DNA of 64,000 nucleotides from Rhodocyclaceae bacterium (GTDB taxonomy: Bacteria > Pseudomonadota > Gammaproteobacteria > Burkholderiales > Rhodocyclaceae): assembly GCA_023230455.1 (NCBI GenBank), contig JALNXH010000017.1, forward strand, positions 19,285 through 83,284. The letters run 5' to 3'. Shown piece after piece: positions 1-8,748 of the stretch. The notes below the pieces were generated by a model. It was not told the DNA's origin, ran no database searches, and saw nothing but the letters and a program-made list of their open reading frames with translations. A program made the translations under genes and the position numbers. Each line of letters opens with the position of its first letter. Position 1 is the first letter of the stretch.

Positions 1-938
1 TTGAGCGCCAGTGCCGAGGTGCGTGGCACCGCGCCGGGCATGTTGGCGACGCAGTAATGCACGATGCCGTCCACGACATAGGTCGGGTTTGCATGCGTGG
101 TCGGGCGCGAGGTTTCGCAGCACCCGCCCTGGTCGATGGCCACGTCGACGATCACCGCTCCGGGCTTCATGTGCTTGAGTAAGCGGCGGGAAATCAGATG
201 GGGGGCAGCGGCACCCGGCAGCAGTACGGCACCGATCACCAGATCGGCGGCCATCGCGGCTTCCTCGATGGCGTGGCCCGATGCCGCAACGGTGGTTACC
301 CGCCCGCGCCATTCGCGGTCCAGTGCGTCGAGGCGCGGGAGCGATTTGTCGAGCGCGGTGACGTCGGCGCCAAGGCCGACCGCCACGCGCACGGCATGGC
401 TGCCGACGACGCCGGCGCCGAGTACCGCCACCTTGCCGGGCGGAACGCCGGGTACGCCGGCGAGCAGCACGCCGCGCCCGCCCATCGGTTCCATCAGGTG
501 ATAGGCGCCGACCTGCGGTGCCATGCGTCCGGCGACCGCCGACATCGGCGCCAGCAGCGGCAGACCGCCATGGGCGTCGGTCACCGTTTCGTAGGCGATG
601 GCGATGCAGCCGGAGCGGATCAGCGCCTCGGCTTGCTTGGGGTCGGGCGCCAGATGGAGGTAGGTGAACAACATCAGCCCGGCGCGCAGATAGCCATATT
701 CGACGGCCTGCGGCTCCTTCACCTTGACCACCAGCTCCGCGGCGGCCCAGACGGCGGCGGCTGTCGCCACGCGGGCGCCGGCCGCCGCGTAATCTTCGTC
801 GGCGAAGCCGATTCCGACACCGGCGCCGTGTTCGACCCAGACTTCGTGGCCGTGCGCGGTCAGTTCGCGCACTGACGCCGGCACCAGACCGACGCGGTAC
901 TCCTGAATCTTGATTTCCTTGGGTACGCCGATTCGCAT
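1..938 (-). CDS. ald: Alanine dehydrogenase, C-terminus cut by window edge
   Basis: Catalyses NAD-dependent oxidative deamination of L-alanine to pyruvate and ammonium. The frame starts at ATG 936-938 and runs off the window, so about 312 of the usual ~370 residues are visible. The N-terminus MRIGVPKEIKIQEYRVG is typical, with the pyruvate-binding Arg in EYRVG, Lys in VKVKEP and His in FTYLHLAPD. A Rossmann motif (LGAGVVGSHAVRVA) begins near residue 172, and VDVAIDQGG carries the catalytic Asp. It is transcribed away from the HD-GYP gene's 3' end after a 112-bp gap. Family identity is clear; physiological direction (alanine use or synthesis) is not shown by the sequence. Confidence 0.93.
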   Translation of the reverse strand, partial: MRIGVPKEIKIQEYRVGLVPASVRELTAHGHEVWVEHGAGVGIGFADEDYAAAGARVATAAAVWAAAELVVKVKEPQAVEYGYLRAGLMLFTYLHLAPDPKQAEALIRSGCIAIAYETVTDAHGGLPLLAPMSAVAGRMAPQVGAYHLMEPMGGRGVLLAGVPGVPPGKVAVLGAGVVGSHAVRVAVGLGADVTALDKSLPRLDALDREWRGRVTTVAASGHAIEEAAMAADLVIGAVLLPGAAAPHLISRRLLKHMKPGAVIVDVAIDQGGCCETSRPTTHANPTYVVDGIVHYCVANMPGAVPRTSALAL

Positions 939-1050
939 GATGCCCTCCGCTATGCGTCGGACGCTATGCTACGACAGCGGCAAGCGCTTGTCGGACTTTG
1001 TGCGCCGGCGGAATCGAGTGCCGCACAGCTAAGCGGCCCCTGCCTTGCCC

Positions 1051-2175
1051 TCACTCTTCGCTTTCGTTGTCGAGGTGGGCCGGGGGCCACAGCGCCACCA
1101 GATCGAAGTCGCGCGCCAGTTCGGTATCCAGCGCGTTCCTGATGGCGTAGGCCGGTTTGCTGGTCAGCCGTTTCGGCGGCTGCGCGTGGCGCACTCCGCT
1201 GGGGGCGCGCAGGCTGCGCACCACGGGTTGGGCCGGATTCAACGTGCGCTTGATCACCACCGCCACTTCGCCGTTGGCCAGCGCCACCACGCTGCCCGGC
1301 GGATAGATGCCGACTTCGCGCATGAACACCGCGGCCAGCGCCGGGTCGATGGTTCCGCCTTGGCGGGTCAGCAGATCTTTCGCCGCCACCGCGGGCAGGG
1401 TGGCGGGGCGGTAGCTGCGTTCGGAAACCATTGCGCAGTAGCGGTCTGCCAGCGAAACCGCCTGCGCTTCGAGGCTGAGGGCGGAACCCGTCAATTTTTT
1501 TGCGTAACCGGTACCGTTGAGCATTTCGTGATGGTGCTCGACGACGTCGAGCCAGAGCGGATCGCCGACGCCGATGCTGCGCAGCATCCGGGCGCTGGCA
1601 CCCGGATGCTCGATGATGCCGCGCTTCTGTTCCGTCGTCAGCGGAGACTGCTGATGGTAGAGCGTGTCCTGCAATTCGAGCATGGCGAGGTTCATGGTCA
1701 GGGCGCCGGCCACCGCGCTTTGTCGCTGCGCCGGCGTGCGCCCCATTTCCCTGAGCAGCACTTCGGCCAGCACGGCGGCGCCGAACGCATGGCGCAGCGA
1801 ATAGCGGCTGGTTTTCCTCAGCAGTATTGCGGCCAGCGCTGGGTTGCTGTCGAGTTCGCAGGTCGCCTGCAATTCCGCCGCGATGGCCAGGATGCGCTGC
1901 GGATCGGGCGTGTCGTCGCCCGCGGCGGCGATGTAATCGTCCGCTATCTGGGATATTCGCAGATAGATCGATACCCGCTCCGCCTGCCGGCAGACGATGG
2001 ATTCATCTTCGATCCGGTCGAAGAAAACTCCGCGCTCGACAAGTCTGTCGATTTGCGCCTGACTTTGCAGGACATAGCCGTTGCTGAGCAGTGTGCGCCC
2101 CTGCTCATCCAGCAGATCGAAAGCCAACACCTGTCCGGGCGACAGGTAGCCGTAGCCCAGTTTGACCAGCGCCAT
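1051..2175 (-). CDS. HD-GYP-like protein with degenerate metal site
   Basis: 374 residues. Residues ~1-130 form an N-terminal region (LSPGQVLAFDLLDEQGRTLLSNG) seen in many HD-GYP proteins. Residues ~150-320 are HD-GYP-like: RHAFGAAVLAEVLLREMG, then a helix where the His-Asp pair should be but which reads GALTMNLAM, then HHHEMLNGTGY where the HHExxDGxGYP motif should be. The loss of HD and change of D to N suggest it no longer hydrolyses cyclic-di-GMP and may instead bind it or act as a scaffold (inference). There is no membrane segment or signal peptide. It lies downstream of deaD on the same strand but beyond a terminator, so it is probably a separate unit. Confidence 0.8.
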   Translation of the reverse strand: MALVKLGYGYLSPGQVLAFDLLDEQGRTLLSNGYVLQSQAQIDRLVERGVFFDRIEDESIVCRQAERVSIYLRISQIADDYIAAAGDDTPDPQRILAIAAELQATCELDSNPALAAILLRKTSRYSLRHAFGAAVLAEVLLREMGRTPAQRQSAVAGALTMNLAMLELQDTLYHQQSPLTTEQKRGIIEHPGASARMLRSIGVGDPLWLDVVEHHHEMLNGTGYAKKLTGSALSLEAQAVSLADRYCAMVSERSYRPATLPAVAAKDLLTRQGGTIDPALAAVFMREVGIYPPGSVVALANGEVAVVIKRTLNPAQPVVRSLRAPSGVRHAQPPKRLTSKPAYAIRNALDTELARDFDLVALWPPAHLDNESEE

Positions 2176-2261
2176 TGCCGTTTCCCTTCATGTCGCGCTT
2201 GTGCGCGATCTAGGATGTGTCGTCCGTTGCGGACCCCCTACTTGTTTCGGCCGCAAATGCA

Positions 2262-2288
2262 GAAAATGCGCCCCTGCGGCGCATTTTC
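2262..2288 (-). terminator. Probable terminator of deaD
   Basis: Perfect 11-bp inverted repeat (GAAAATGCGCC / GGCGCATTTTC) with a 5-nt loop, about 80 bp past the deaD stop. The A/T-rich outer arms give a short U stretch on either strand. No other strong hairpin is seen in this gap. Confidence 0.55.
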
Positions 2289-2369
2289 GTTACGGTTCGA
2301 ACGCGAAGGTCCCGGTTTCGCGGTGCGCCCCGGATGACGCTGGGGTACGTGGCGAAACGCGATTAGACC

Positions 2370-4499
2370 TCAATATTTCGGCTTTTTGGGATTTTTGCCG
2401 AATGCCGGCTTGCCTGTGCCCGATCCGGCGCTGCGGCTACCCTTGTAGGGCTTGTCGGTTTGCGGTACGCGCGATGCGCGGGGCGGGTGGTCGCCCGCCG
2501 GACGGGGTGCGCTTTCACGGCGGGGCTTGAATTCGCGCGAGGATTCGCCGCGGCCGCGGCTTTCACCCCGACCTTCGCTCCATTCCTTGCGGAACGGCGC
2601 TTTGTCGCGGGGATTGGCATAGGGCTTGGGGGTGCCTTCGCCGGGCTCCATCAGGCGCAGGTCCATCGCGATACCGCGCAGACGTACCCGCTTGAGCAGG
2701 GCGAGGATGTCGTTCGGCAGGCTGTCGGGCAACTCCACGGTGCAGTAGTCGTCGAACAGGTCGATCTGGCCGATGAAGCGGCTTTCGATTCCCGCCTCGT
2801 TGGCGATCGCGCCGACGATGTCTTTCGGCGTCACGCCCGCGCTGCGGCCGGCGGCGACGCGGTAGCGCGCCTTGCCGAAACCGCTGTCGCGGCGCGCAGG
2901 ACGCGGGGCTTCTTCGCGGCGGGGGGCGCGCTCGGGAGCGGCTTCCGCCGCCTGGAGCTTTTCGCGCAGCGCCTGTTGCTTGCGTTCCTGCTTGGCGCGG
3001 CGCTCTTCGGCCCAGGGGTCGTCGGGGTTCGCGGCCGGCGCAGCGACCACGGCCGACAACGGGGGCGCCGCCGGGGTTTCAACGTGCGGGGTGGTCGGCA
3101 TCCGGCTGGGCGCGACGGTGGCGGCCGGTGCCGCCGCCTGAACCTGTGGGCGGCGGCGCTCGCCGTAGCCGTCCGGCAGCAGCGGCCGCTCCTTTTGTGC
3201 GAGCCAGGCCAGCGCTGCGGCGATTTCCACCGTTTCGACTTTCTGTTCGCGCTCGATCTGGCTGACGACATCGACCAGGAAACCCAGATCCTCGCTGTTC
3301 AGCACGTCGGTGACCTGGCGCTTGAACAGGGCGACGCGGCGATCGGCGACGGCCTCCGCGCTGGGCAGCTGCATCGGTTCGATCGGCTGGCGGGTGGCGT
3401 GCTCGATCATCTTCAGCATGCGCCGCTCGCGTGGCGAGATGAACAGGATCGCGTTGCCCGAACGCCCGGCGCGGCCGGTGCGGCCGATGCGATGCACATA
3501 GGCCTCGGTGTCGTAGGGAATGTCGTAGTTGATGACGTGGCTGACGCGCGGCACGTCGATGCCGCGAGCGGCGACATCGGTGGCGACGACGATGTCCACG
3601 CCGCCGCTCTTGAGTTGTTCGATCACCCGTTCGCGGTGCGCCTGCTGCATGTCGCCGTTGAGGGCAGTGGCTTTGTAGCCGCGGGCTTCGAGTTTTTCGG
3701 CGAGTTCCACGGTGGCTGTCTTGGTGCGGACGAAGATCAACGCGGCGTCGAACTCCTCCTCGACTTCGAGGATGCGGGTCAGCGCGTCGAGCTTGTGGGT
3801 GCCGGTGACCTGCCAGTAGCGCTGGCGGATGGCGGTGACGGTGGAAGTCGCCGCCTTGATCTTGATTTCCTGCGGCTCGCGCAGGTGGGCGCGGGCGACG
3901 CGGCGGATGGCCTCCGGCATGGTGGCCGAAAACAGCGCTGTCTGGCGGCCGGCGGGCGTGTGTTCGAGAATCCATTCGACGTCGTCGATGAAGCCCATGC
4001 GCAGCATTTCGTCGGCCTCGTCGAGCACCAGCATCTTCAGCTTGTCGAAGGACAGGCTCTTGCGCTCGATATGGTCCATGACGCGGCCGGGTGTGCCGAC
4101 GATGACATGCACGCCGCGTTCGAGGTTGCGCAGTTGCACCACCATGCTCTGTCCGCCGTAGATCGGCAGCACATGGAAGCCGGGCAGGAAGCGGGCGTAC
4201 TTTTGCAGCGCCTCGGCCACCTGGATCGCCAGTTCCCGGGTCGGCGTCAGCACCAGCGCCTGCGGCTTGCGCTGCGCCAGATCGAGGCCTTGCAGCAGCG
4301 GCAGGGCGAAGGCGGCGGTTTTGCCGGTGCCGGTCTGCGCCTCGCCGAGGATGTCGTGGCCGGCCAGCAGCGGCGGAATGCACGCCGCCTGGATCGGCGA
4401 CGGATTTTCGTAGCCGACGGCGTCCAGCGCCTGCAACAGGGAAGAGGATAGGCCAAGCTGGTCGAAGCGTTCGACCGGAGCGGAAATGGGGGATGACAT
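2370..4499 (-). CDS. deaD: DEAD-box ATP-dependent RNA helicase, DeaD/CsdA type
   Basis: 709 residues. RecA domain 1 carries the Q-motif region, AQTGTGKT (Walker A), PTRELA, TPGR, VLDEADEM and SAT. RecA domain 2 carries VATDVAARGID and HRIGRTGRAGR. Residues ~545-620 match the DbpA/CsdA RNA-binding fold (GVTPKDIVGAIANEAGI...GQIDLFDDYCTVELP). A basic, Gly/Arg-rich tail (GRGESRGRGESS) follows. CsdA-type helicases unwind structured RNA in ribosome assembly, mRNA decay and cold adaptation. The ATG at 4499 precedes a canonical N-terminus. An open frame of 663 codons on the opposite strand is a shadow. Confidence 0.95.
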   Translation of the reverse strand: MSSPISAPVERFDQLGLSSSLLQALDAVGYENPSPIQAACIPPLLAGHDILGEAQTGTGKTAAFALPLLQGLDLAQRKPQALVLTPTRELAIQVAEALQKYARFLPGFHVLPIYGGQSMVVQLRNLERGVHVIVGTPGRVMDHIERKSLSFDKLKMLVLDEADEMLRMGFIDDVEWILEHTPAGRQTALFSATMPEAIRRVARAHLREPQEIKIKAATSTVTAIRQRYWQVTGTHKLDALTRILEVEEEFDAALIFVRTKTATVELAEKLEARGYKATALNGDMQQAHRERVIEQLKSGGVDIVVATDVAARGIDVPRVSHVINYDIPYDTEAYVHRIGRTGRAGRSGNAILFISPRERRMLKMIEHATRQPIEPMQLPSAEAVADRRVALFKRQVTDVLNSEDLGFLVDVVSQIEREQKVETVEIAAALAWLAQKERPLLPDGYGERRRPQVQAAAPAATVAPSRMPTTPHVETPAAPPLSAVVAAPAANPDDPWAEERRAKQERKQQALREKLQAAEAAPERAPRREEAPRPARRDSGFGKARYRVAAGRSAGVTPKDIVGAIANEAGIESRFIGQIDLFDDYCTVELPDSLPNDILALLKRVRLRGIAMDLRLMEPGEGTPKPYANPRDKAPFRKEWSEGRGESRGRGESSREFKPRRESAPRPAGDHPPRASRVPQTDKPYKGSRSAGSGTGKPAFGKNPKKPKY

Positions 4500-4608
4500 G
4501 ACGGCGGGGCCGCGGGGAGCGGCTTACTGAGAGGGGGAGGCGCGCGATTCTACCAGCCGGCCGCCACGAACCTCCGATTATCTGCTCGTGGCGCCGCGGT
4601 GGCGGCGC

Positions 4609-5137
4609 TCAAAGCCAGCCGGCGGCCCCCAGCAGCGCGCCGCCGGCGAGCAGCCAGAGCGGGTTTGCGCGGCTGCGCAGCGCAATCAGCGCGCTGGCCA
4701 GCGTCAGCGCGGCGCTGGCCGTCGTGCGGTCGGCCAATCCGGCCATGATCCAGGCGGTGCAGGCGACCAGGCCGACGGTGAGCGGAGCGATGCCGTGCTG
4801 GATGCGACGGCGCCAGGGGCGATCGCGAAAGGCCGTCCACAGCCGGCTGACGGCGTAGGTCAGCGCCGCGCCCGGCAGTGACATGGCGAGGGGTGGCGAC
4901 CAGCGCGCCGGCGATGCCGGCCACGTGCCAGCCGATCAGGGTGACGAACAGCACGTTGGGGCCCGGTGCGCCCTGGGCGATGGCGAAGTAGTCGACGAAC
5001 TCGCGTTCGCTGAGCCAGTGCAACTGTTCGACCGCGACGCGATGGATTTCCGGCGTCACGGCGCCGATGCCGCCGAAGGCCAGCAGCGAGAGCAGGGCGA
5101 AATTCGCCGCGAGGGCGAGCAGCAGTGCCGGAGTCAT
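4609..5137 (-). pseudogene. Chromate transporter, second CHR half, frameshifted
   Basis: The first ~80 codons from ATG 5137 read as a CHR domain (FGGIGAVTPEIHRVAVEQLHWL, then AQGAPGPNVLFVTLIGWHVAG) and then leave frame at ALVATPRHVT. In another frame the continuation is LAMSLPGAALTYAVSRLW, with hydrophobic helices to a stop at 4609. Removing one C from the run that reads GGGG on the plus strand (4890-4893) gives a seamless GALVATLAMSLPGAALTY, typical of the family. So one extra base separates the halves. It may be a real inactivating indel, phase variation or a sequencing error. The partner half-gene is immediately upstream, and short CHR proteins usually work as pairs in chromate/sulfate-type transport. 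Confidence 0.75.
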
Positions 5138-5245
5138 TCGGCTACCCTTCCCCGGCCCCTCCGCACGGGAGGAGGTGACGGCGGTTCGCCGGTAAGGCCT
5201 GCGCCTTGTTTGGCCTGTGCCCCTGCGGACGGCCGTGCGCGACGC

Positions 5246-5785
5246 TCATGCCTCGTCCGGCGCCAGCAGAATGCTTGCCGCCGCGAGCAGCGGCATGGCC
5301 CAGACCAGCGGCAGGCGCAGGGCGCCGACGGCGCCGAAGGTGAGCATGACGAAGACCGGCGCATGCCACGGTTTGCGTTTGCGTCGAAGCAGGGGCCGCG
5401 CCATCTTTATTGCCATCGCCGCGATCAGTCCGGCGGCGACGGCGGCGATGCCGTCGAGGGCGCCGCTCAGCGTCGGCAATGCCCGGTAGCGCGCATAGAC
5501 GCCGCCGAGGACCAGCACGATCGCCACCGGCAGGATATAGAGGCCGAGAAAGGCCGCCGCCGCACCGGCCACCCCGTGGAAACGGCTGCCCACCGCGACC
5601 GCCAGGTTGCCGACGTTCGGACCGGGGAGAAACTGGCAGAGACCGAGCTGTTCGGTAAATTCCTCGTCGCTCAGCCAGCTGCGGCGCTCCACCAGTTCGC
5701 GGCGCGCCCAGGGCAGCACGCCGCCGAAGGCATGCAGGGCGATGCGCTGGAAGGCGAGATAAAGGTCGAGCAGGTTCGGCGCCAT
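5246..5785 (-). CDS. Chromate transporter, first CHR half (short-chain type)
   Basis: About 179 residues from ATG 5783-5785 (MAPNLLDLYLAF). An upstream in-frame start at 5833 would add an unconvincing Cys/Arg-rich leader. The CHR motifs are visible: HAFGGVLPWARRELVERR, SDEEFTEQLGLCQFLPGPN, then several hydrophobic helices (FLGLYILPVAIVLVLGGVY, LDGIAAVAAGLIAAMAIKMA, LPLVWAMPLLAAASILLAP). Short CHR proteins are membrane-bound and encoded as tandem pairs with antiparallel topology. The second half follows after ~108 bp but is frameshifted, so transport may be lost. No ChrB or ChrR regulator is adjacent. Confidence 0.85.
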   Translation of the reverse strand: MAPNLLDLYLAFQRIALHAFGGVLPWARRELVERRSWLSDEEFTEQLGLCQFLPGPNVGNLAVAVGSRFHGVAGAAAAFLGLYILPVAIVLVLGGVYARYRALPTLSGALDGIAAVAAGLIAAMAIKMARPLLRRKRKPWHAPVFVMLTFGAVGALRLPLVWAMPLLAAASILLAPDEA

Positions 5786-5846
5786 CTGCGCAGTGTAAGG
5801 GCCGTGGCGGCAACCCACGCACGTTCGTTGCACAGCTCACCGCGGG

Positions 5847-5863
5847 GTTAAGATTTTCTTAAG
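5847..5863. promoter_or_regulatory. Possible PmrA/QseB-like response-regulator box
   Basis: GTTAAG-ATTTT-CTTAAG is a direct repeat of TTAAG half-sites with 5-nt spacing, as recognised by OmpR-family regulators of the PmrA/QseB type. It lies ~70 bp upstream of the secreted-protein gene at 5934 and ~60 bp upstream of the chromate transporter on the other strand. It is also an imperfect palindrome, so another regulator is possible. Confidence 0.35.
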
Positions 5864-5933
5864 ACAGGCCGCGTAGGGTGAGTGGCCTCGACACTCCGTT
5901 CAACCCTGCAACGCCAACTCTATTGGAGGCACC

Positions 5934-6434
5934 ATGCGCGCGATTTTCCGTCCGTTCCACAGCAACCTGTTCACCGCCCTTTGCCTTGCCGCGGCGTTCC
6001 TCGGCGCCAAGCCGTTGCCCGCCGCGGCGCGTGAGAAAACCGAAACCGCGTCGCCTATTCATGCGGCGGCTCCGGCCGACGCCCGGATGGCGACCGACGC
6101 CGTCTTGCGAAATGGGATGGAGGCTATTTCCGGTAGCCTCGGTCGCCGCATCGAGGCGATCGAAAAGGGCCGGCTGGCGGGGCAGGACTATGTCGAGCTG
6201 GCGAACCAGACGGAAGCCCAACTGAGTGCGATTGTGAAAAACTGCAAGCTCGAACCGAAAGCCGACAGCACCTTTCACGCCATCCTCGCCGACATGAATC
6301 ATGCGGTCGAGCTGATGCGTGGAAAAAAGGTCGAGTTGCAGCGTACCGGGGCGCTGGCGCTCGGCCAGGCGTTGCGCAACTACGGCAAATATTTCGACCA
6401 TCCCGGATGGGGCTGGCCGTCGGCGAAGCAATAG
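5934..6434 (+). CDS. Predicted secreted helical protein of unknown function
   Basis: 166 residues. ATG 5934 has a good Shine-Dalgarno (TTGGAGG) 5-6 bp upstream. Residues ~1-32 look like a Sec signal peptide (basic start, LFTALCLAAAFLGA, cleavage near AAA/RE). The mature part is mainly helical: a segment around IEAIEKGRLAGQDYVELANQ, a single Cys in IVKNCKLEP, and a conserved-looking end ALRNYGKYFDHPGWGW. The four-helix pattern and the NCKLEPKAD...HAILADM segment resemble small periplasmic helical-bundle proteins of proteobacteria, but I cannot name a family. A TTAAG-repeat box lies ~70 bp upstream. The next gene is convergent. Confidence 0.75.
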   Translation: MRAIFRPFHSNLFTALCLAAAFLGAKPLPAAAREKTETASPIHAAAPADARMATDAVLRNGMEAISGSLGRRIEAIEKGRLAGQDYVELANQTEAQLSAIVKNCKLEPKADSTFHAILADMNHAVELMRGKKVELQRTGALALGQALRNYGKYFDHPGWGWPSAKQ

Positions 6435-6458
6435 GCCGACCAATCCTTCGCAGCGAAG

Positions 6459-8183
6459 TCAGGTCGATGCGTTCACCGCGACCTCGATCCAACCGCGTAC
6501 GCTGTTGATGAACCAGAGCCGCGTGGCGCGGGCCAGATCGTCGCGGGTCAGCACGGCTTCCTCGATTGCGCCGGATTCGAGCAGTTCTGCACGCAGCACT
6601 CCGGGCAGCAGGCCGCAGGCCAGCGGCGGCGTCAGGCGGCGACCGGCAATCTCCGCCACCAGGTTGCCGCGGGTGAATTCGGTCAACTCGCCGCGCACGT
6701 TGTAGAGCAGCGTGTCGAAGCGGCCGGGCGTCGGCGCATGGGCGGCATAGGGTGTGCGGTCGCTGGTTTTGTGGCGCAGGCGCTCGTCGTCGGCCACCGG
6801 GCTCAAGGCCAGGGCGACGGCGAGCGGTGCCGTTGGCGCTTCCAGCGCGAAGGCTTCGAGTTGCGGCACGCCTGCGCGGTTTACCTGCAGGCGTACCCGC
6901 CAGGTGCCGGCGGCATGCTTTTTTGCCAGGGCATCGAGCGCCGCTTCGACACGGCCCGGTTCCAGCACGAAACCGAAATGTCCGGCGCTGGCGGCGAGGC
7001 GGTGCAGGTGGCGTTCGCGTAGCCAGTACGCGCCATCCTCTAGGCGGAGGGTTTCGAGCAGCGAAAAATCGGCGCCGGCGCGCAGCAGGAAGCGGCGTTT
7101 TACCTGCCATTCGGCGAATTCCGCCGCCGCCTGGGAATCCAGCGTGATGCCGCTGCCGATACCGGCCTCGGCGCATCCCGCGGACACGGTGACGGTGCGG
7201 ATGCCGACGTTGAAGGTGGCGTGGCCGCCGGGGCGGATGATGCCGAGCGCGCCGCAGTAGGCGCCGCGCGGCGAATGTTCGCCGGCGGCGATGGACTGCA
7301 TGGCCGCCAGTTTGGGTGCGCCGGTGATCGAACCGCAGGGAAACAGCGCGGCGAAAACGTCGGTCAACGCCACCTCCGGGCGCGTCAGGCATTCCACCGT
7401 CGAGGTCATCTGCCAGGCGGTGGGTAGCGCTTCGATCTCGAACAACCGCGGTACCCGCACCGTGCCGGTCTGCGCCAGACGCGCCAGATCGTTGCGCAGC
7501 AGGTCGACGATCATCAGGTTCTCCGCGCGCTCCTTCGACGAGGCCAGCAGCGCGCTTGCGGCGGCGCCGTCGGCGGCGGGACTGGCATGGCGCGGCGCCG
7601 TGCCTTTCATCGGACGGGTAGCGAGCCGTCCGTCGGTGCTCCAGTCGAAGAACAGCTCGGGCGAGACCGACAGCAGTTGCCACGCCCCGCCGTCCAGATA
7701 GAGGCAGTAGCCATTGGGTTGGGTGGCGGCGAGGGCACGATGGAAGGCGCGGGGATCGCCGGAAAAGGCGGCGCGGTAGCGGGCGCTGTGGTTGTTCTGA
7801 TAGTAGCGCCCGGCGCGGATGTCGGCGCGGATGCGCTCGACGTCGGCGGCGAACTCGGGGCCGTCGAGTTCGCCGTGCCAGGCGGCGCAATCGAAGGTTC
7901 CTGCGGCCTCGAGGTTGCTTTCGTCGGCCGCGGCGAAGGCTGCAAACCAGGCCAGCGGCAGGTCGGTGCGCGGCGGGCGTACTTTCATCGCCGCATCGAA
8001 CGCCGGCGCTGCCTCGTAGGCGACGAATCCGACGACCCAGCGCCCGCGTCCTGCCTCGGTCGCGGCTGCGGCGATGGCGGCGGGGACGTCGGCAAGGTTT
8101 CTTGCCTCGTGGAGCGCCACCGGGTTGGCAAACGAGCAGCGCAGCCGACCGGCGGCAGCGGGGAAATCGATTTCGGCGAACAT
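6459..8183 (-). CDS. pabB: Fused aminodeoxychorismate synthase component I / 4-amino-4-deoxychorismate lyase
   Basis: 574 residues from ATG 8181-8183 (MFAEIDFPAAAG); longer upstream frames lack family similarity. Residues ~1-345 are PabB-like: ERIRADIRAGRYYQNNHS, ELFFDW, RPMKGTAPRH, ENLMIVDLLRNDL, FPCGSITGAPK and GALGIIRPGG. From ~360 on it is a PLP fold-type IV (PabC-like) domain with HKTSDR, which holds the likely PLP lysine, and ELTEFTRGNLV. The fusion would convert chorismate plus glutamine-derived ammonia to ADC and then to p-aminobenzoate and pyruvate for folate synthesis. The amidotransferase PabA is not in the window. The fusion is a known arrangement. Confidence 0.93.
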   Translation of the reverse strand: MFAEIDFPAAAGRLRCSFANPVALHEARNLADVPAAIAAAATEAGRGRWVVGFVAYEAAPAFDAAMKVRPPRTDLPLAWFAAFAAADESNLEAAGTFDCAAWHGELDGPEFAADVERIRADIRAGRYYQNNHSARYRAAFSGDPRAFHRALAATQPNGYCLYLDGGAWQLLSVSPELFFDWSTDGRLATRPMKGTAPRHASPAADGAAASALLASSKERAENLMIVDLLRNDLARLAQTGTVRVPRLFEIEALPTAWQMTSTVECLTRPEVALTDVFAALFPCGSITGAPKLAAMQSIAAGEHSPRGAYCGALGIIRPGGHATFNVGIRTVTVSAGCAEAGIGSGITLDSQAAAEFAEWQVKRRFLLRAGADFSLLETLRLEDGAYWLRERHLHRLAASAGHFGFVLEPGRVEAALDALAKKHAAGTWRVRLQVNRAGVPQLEAFALEAPTAPLAVALALSPVADDERLRHKTSDRTPYAAHAPTPGRFDTLLYNVRGELTEFTRGNLVAEIAGRRLTPPLACGLLPGVLRAELLESGAIEEAVLTRDDLARATRLWFINSVRGWIEVAVNAST

Positions 8184-8290
8184 GGCGCGGAGTGTAACTG
8201 GCGGCGCCGTTTCTCTTGCACTGCGGCAAACCACCGCGCTTTCCTTGCCTACAGTGGAACTGGATAGCGAAACCGAGGGAGGAGATGGAT

Positions 8291-8629
8291 ATGTGCTGGA
8301 AAAACTTGCAGGACCGGGCGTCGGAGCTCGGATTGAGCGTCGAGTACCGTATTTGCGCAGAGCCGCAGCGGGGGATGGTGCCGGATATGGCCGAAACCAA
8401 GGGATCGGGGTGGATGCTGGTCGGTAATTACGACCATGTTGCCGGAATCTGGGCGAAGCCGGTGACCGAGGCGGCACGGCGCCTGTCGCCGCGGCATGTT
8501 GCCGAAATGCTGGCCGATTGCGACGTTTTCGTCGAAACGGTCGGCGATTACGATGCCGATTATTTTGCGGCGGCTGCACCGTTCCGCGCCGCGATGAACC
8601 ATCCGGAATGGGGGTGCATGCTGGCGTAG
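8291..8629 (+). CDS. Small acidic protein of unknown function
   Basis: About 112 residues (MCWKNLQDRASELGLSVEYR). I chose ATG 8291 because the Shine-Dalgarno GAGGGAGGAG sits 6-8 nt upstream; ATG 8285 in the same frame is too close to it. The protein has no membrane segment and is rich in acidic and aromatic residues (ETVGDYDADYF), ending in FRAAMNHPEWGCMLA. I do not recognise the family. It is divergent from pabB and followed by a strong terminator, so it is a monocistronic unit. Coding quality is supported by the Shine-Dalgarno and the terminator. Confidence 0.6.
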   Translation: MCWKNLQDRASELGLSVEYRICAEPQRGMVPDMAETKGSGWMLVGNYDHVAGIWAKPVTEAARRLSPRHVAEMLADCDVFVETVGDYDADYFAAAAPFRAAMNHPEWGCMLA

Positions 8630-8654
8630 GCGCTACAGCCATCGAGTCATCCGG

Positions 8655-8680
8655 GCCGCCCGCAGGGCGGCTCTTTTTTT
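8655..8680 (+). terminator. Rho-independent terminator
   Basis: GCCGCCC-GCA-GGGCGGC hairpin followed by TC and seven T, 26 bp after the stop of the 8291-8629 gene. It separates that gene from the Hpt-HD-GYP gene. Confidence 0.9.
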
Positions 8681-8748
8681 GTCTTATGGCCTTGCGGCAG
8701 GTGCGAGCGGCTAAGATAGCGGCGGCATTTCATACACCGGAGTTATCA

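Noticed and set aside
2460..4451. 663-codon frame opposite deaD
   Set aside because: Antisense shadow; the DEAD-box motifs are on the minus strand.
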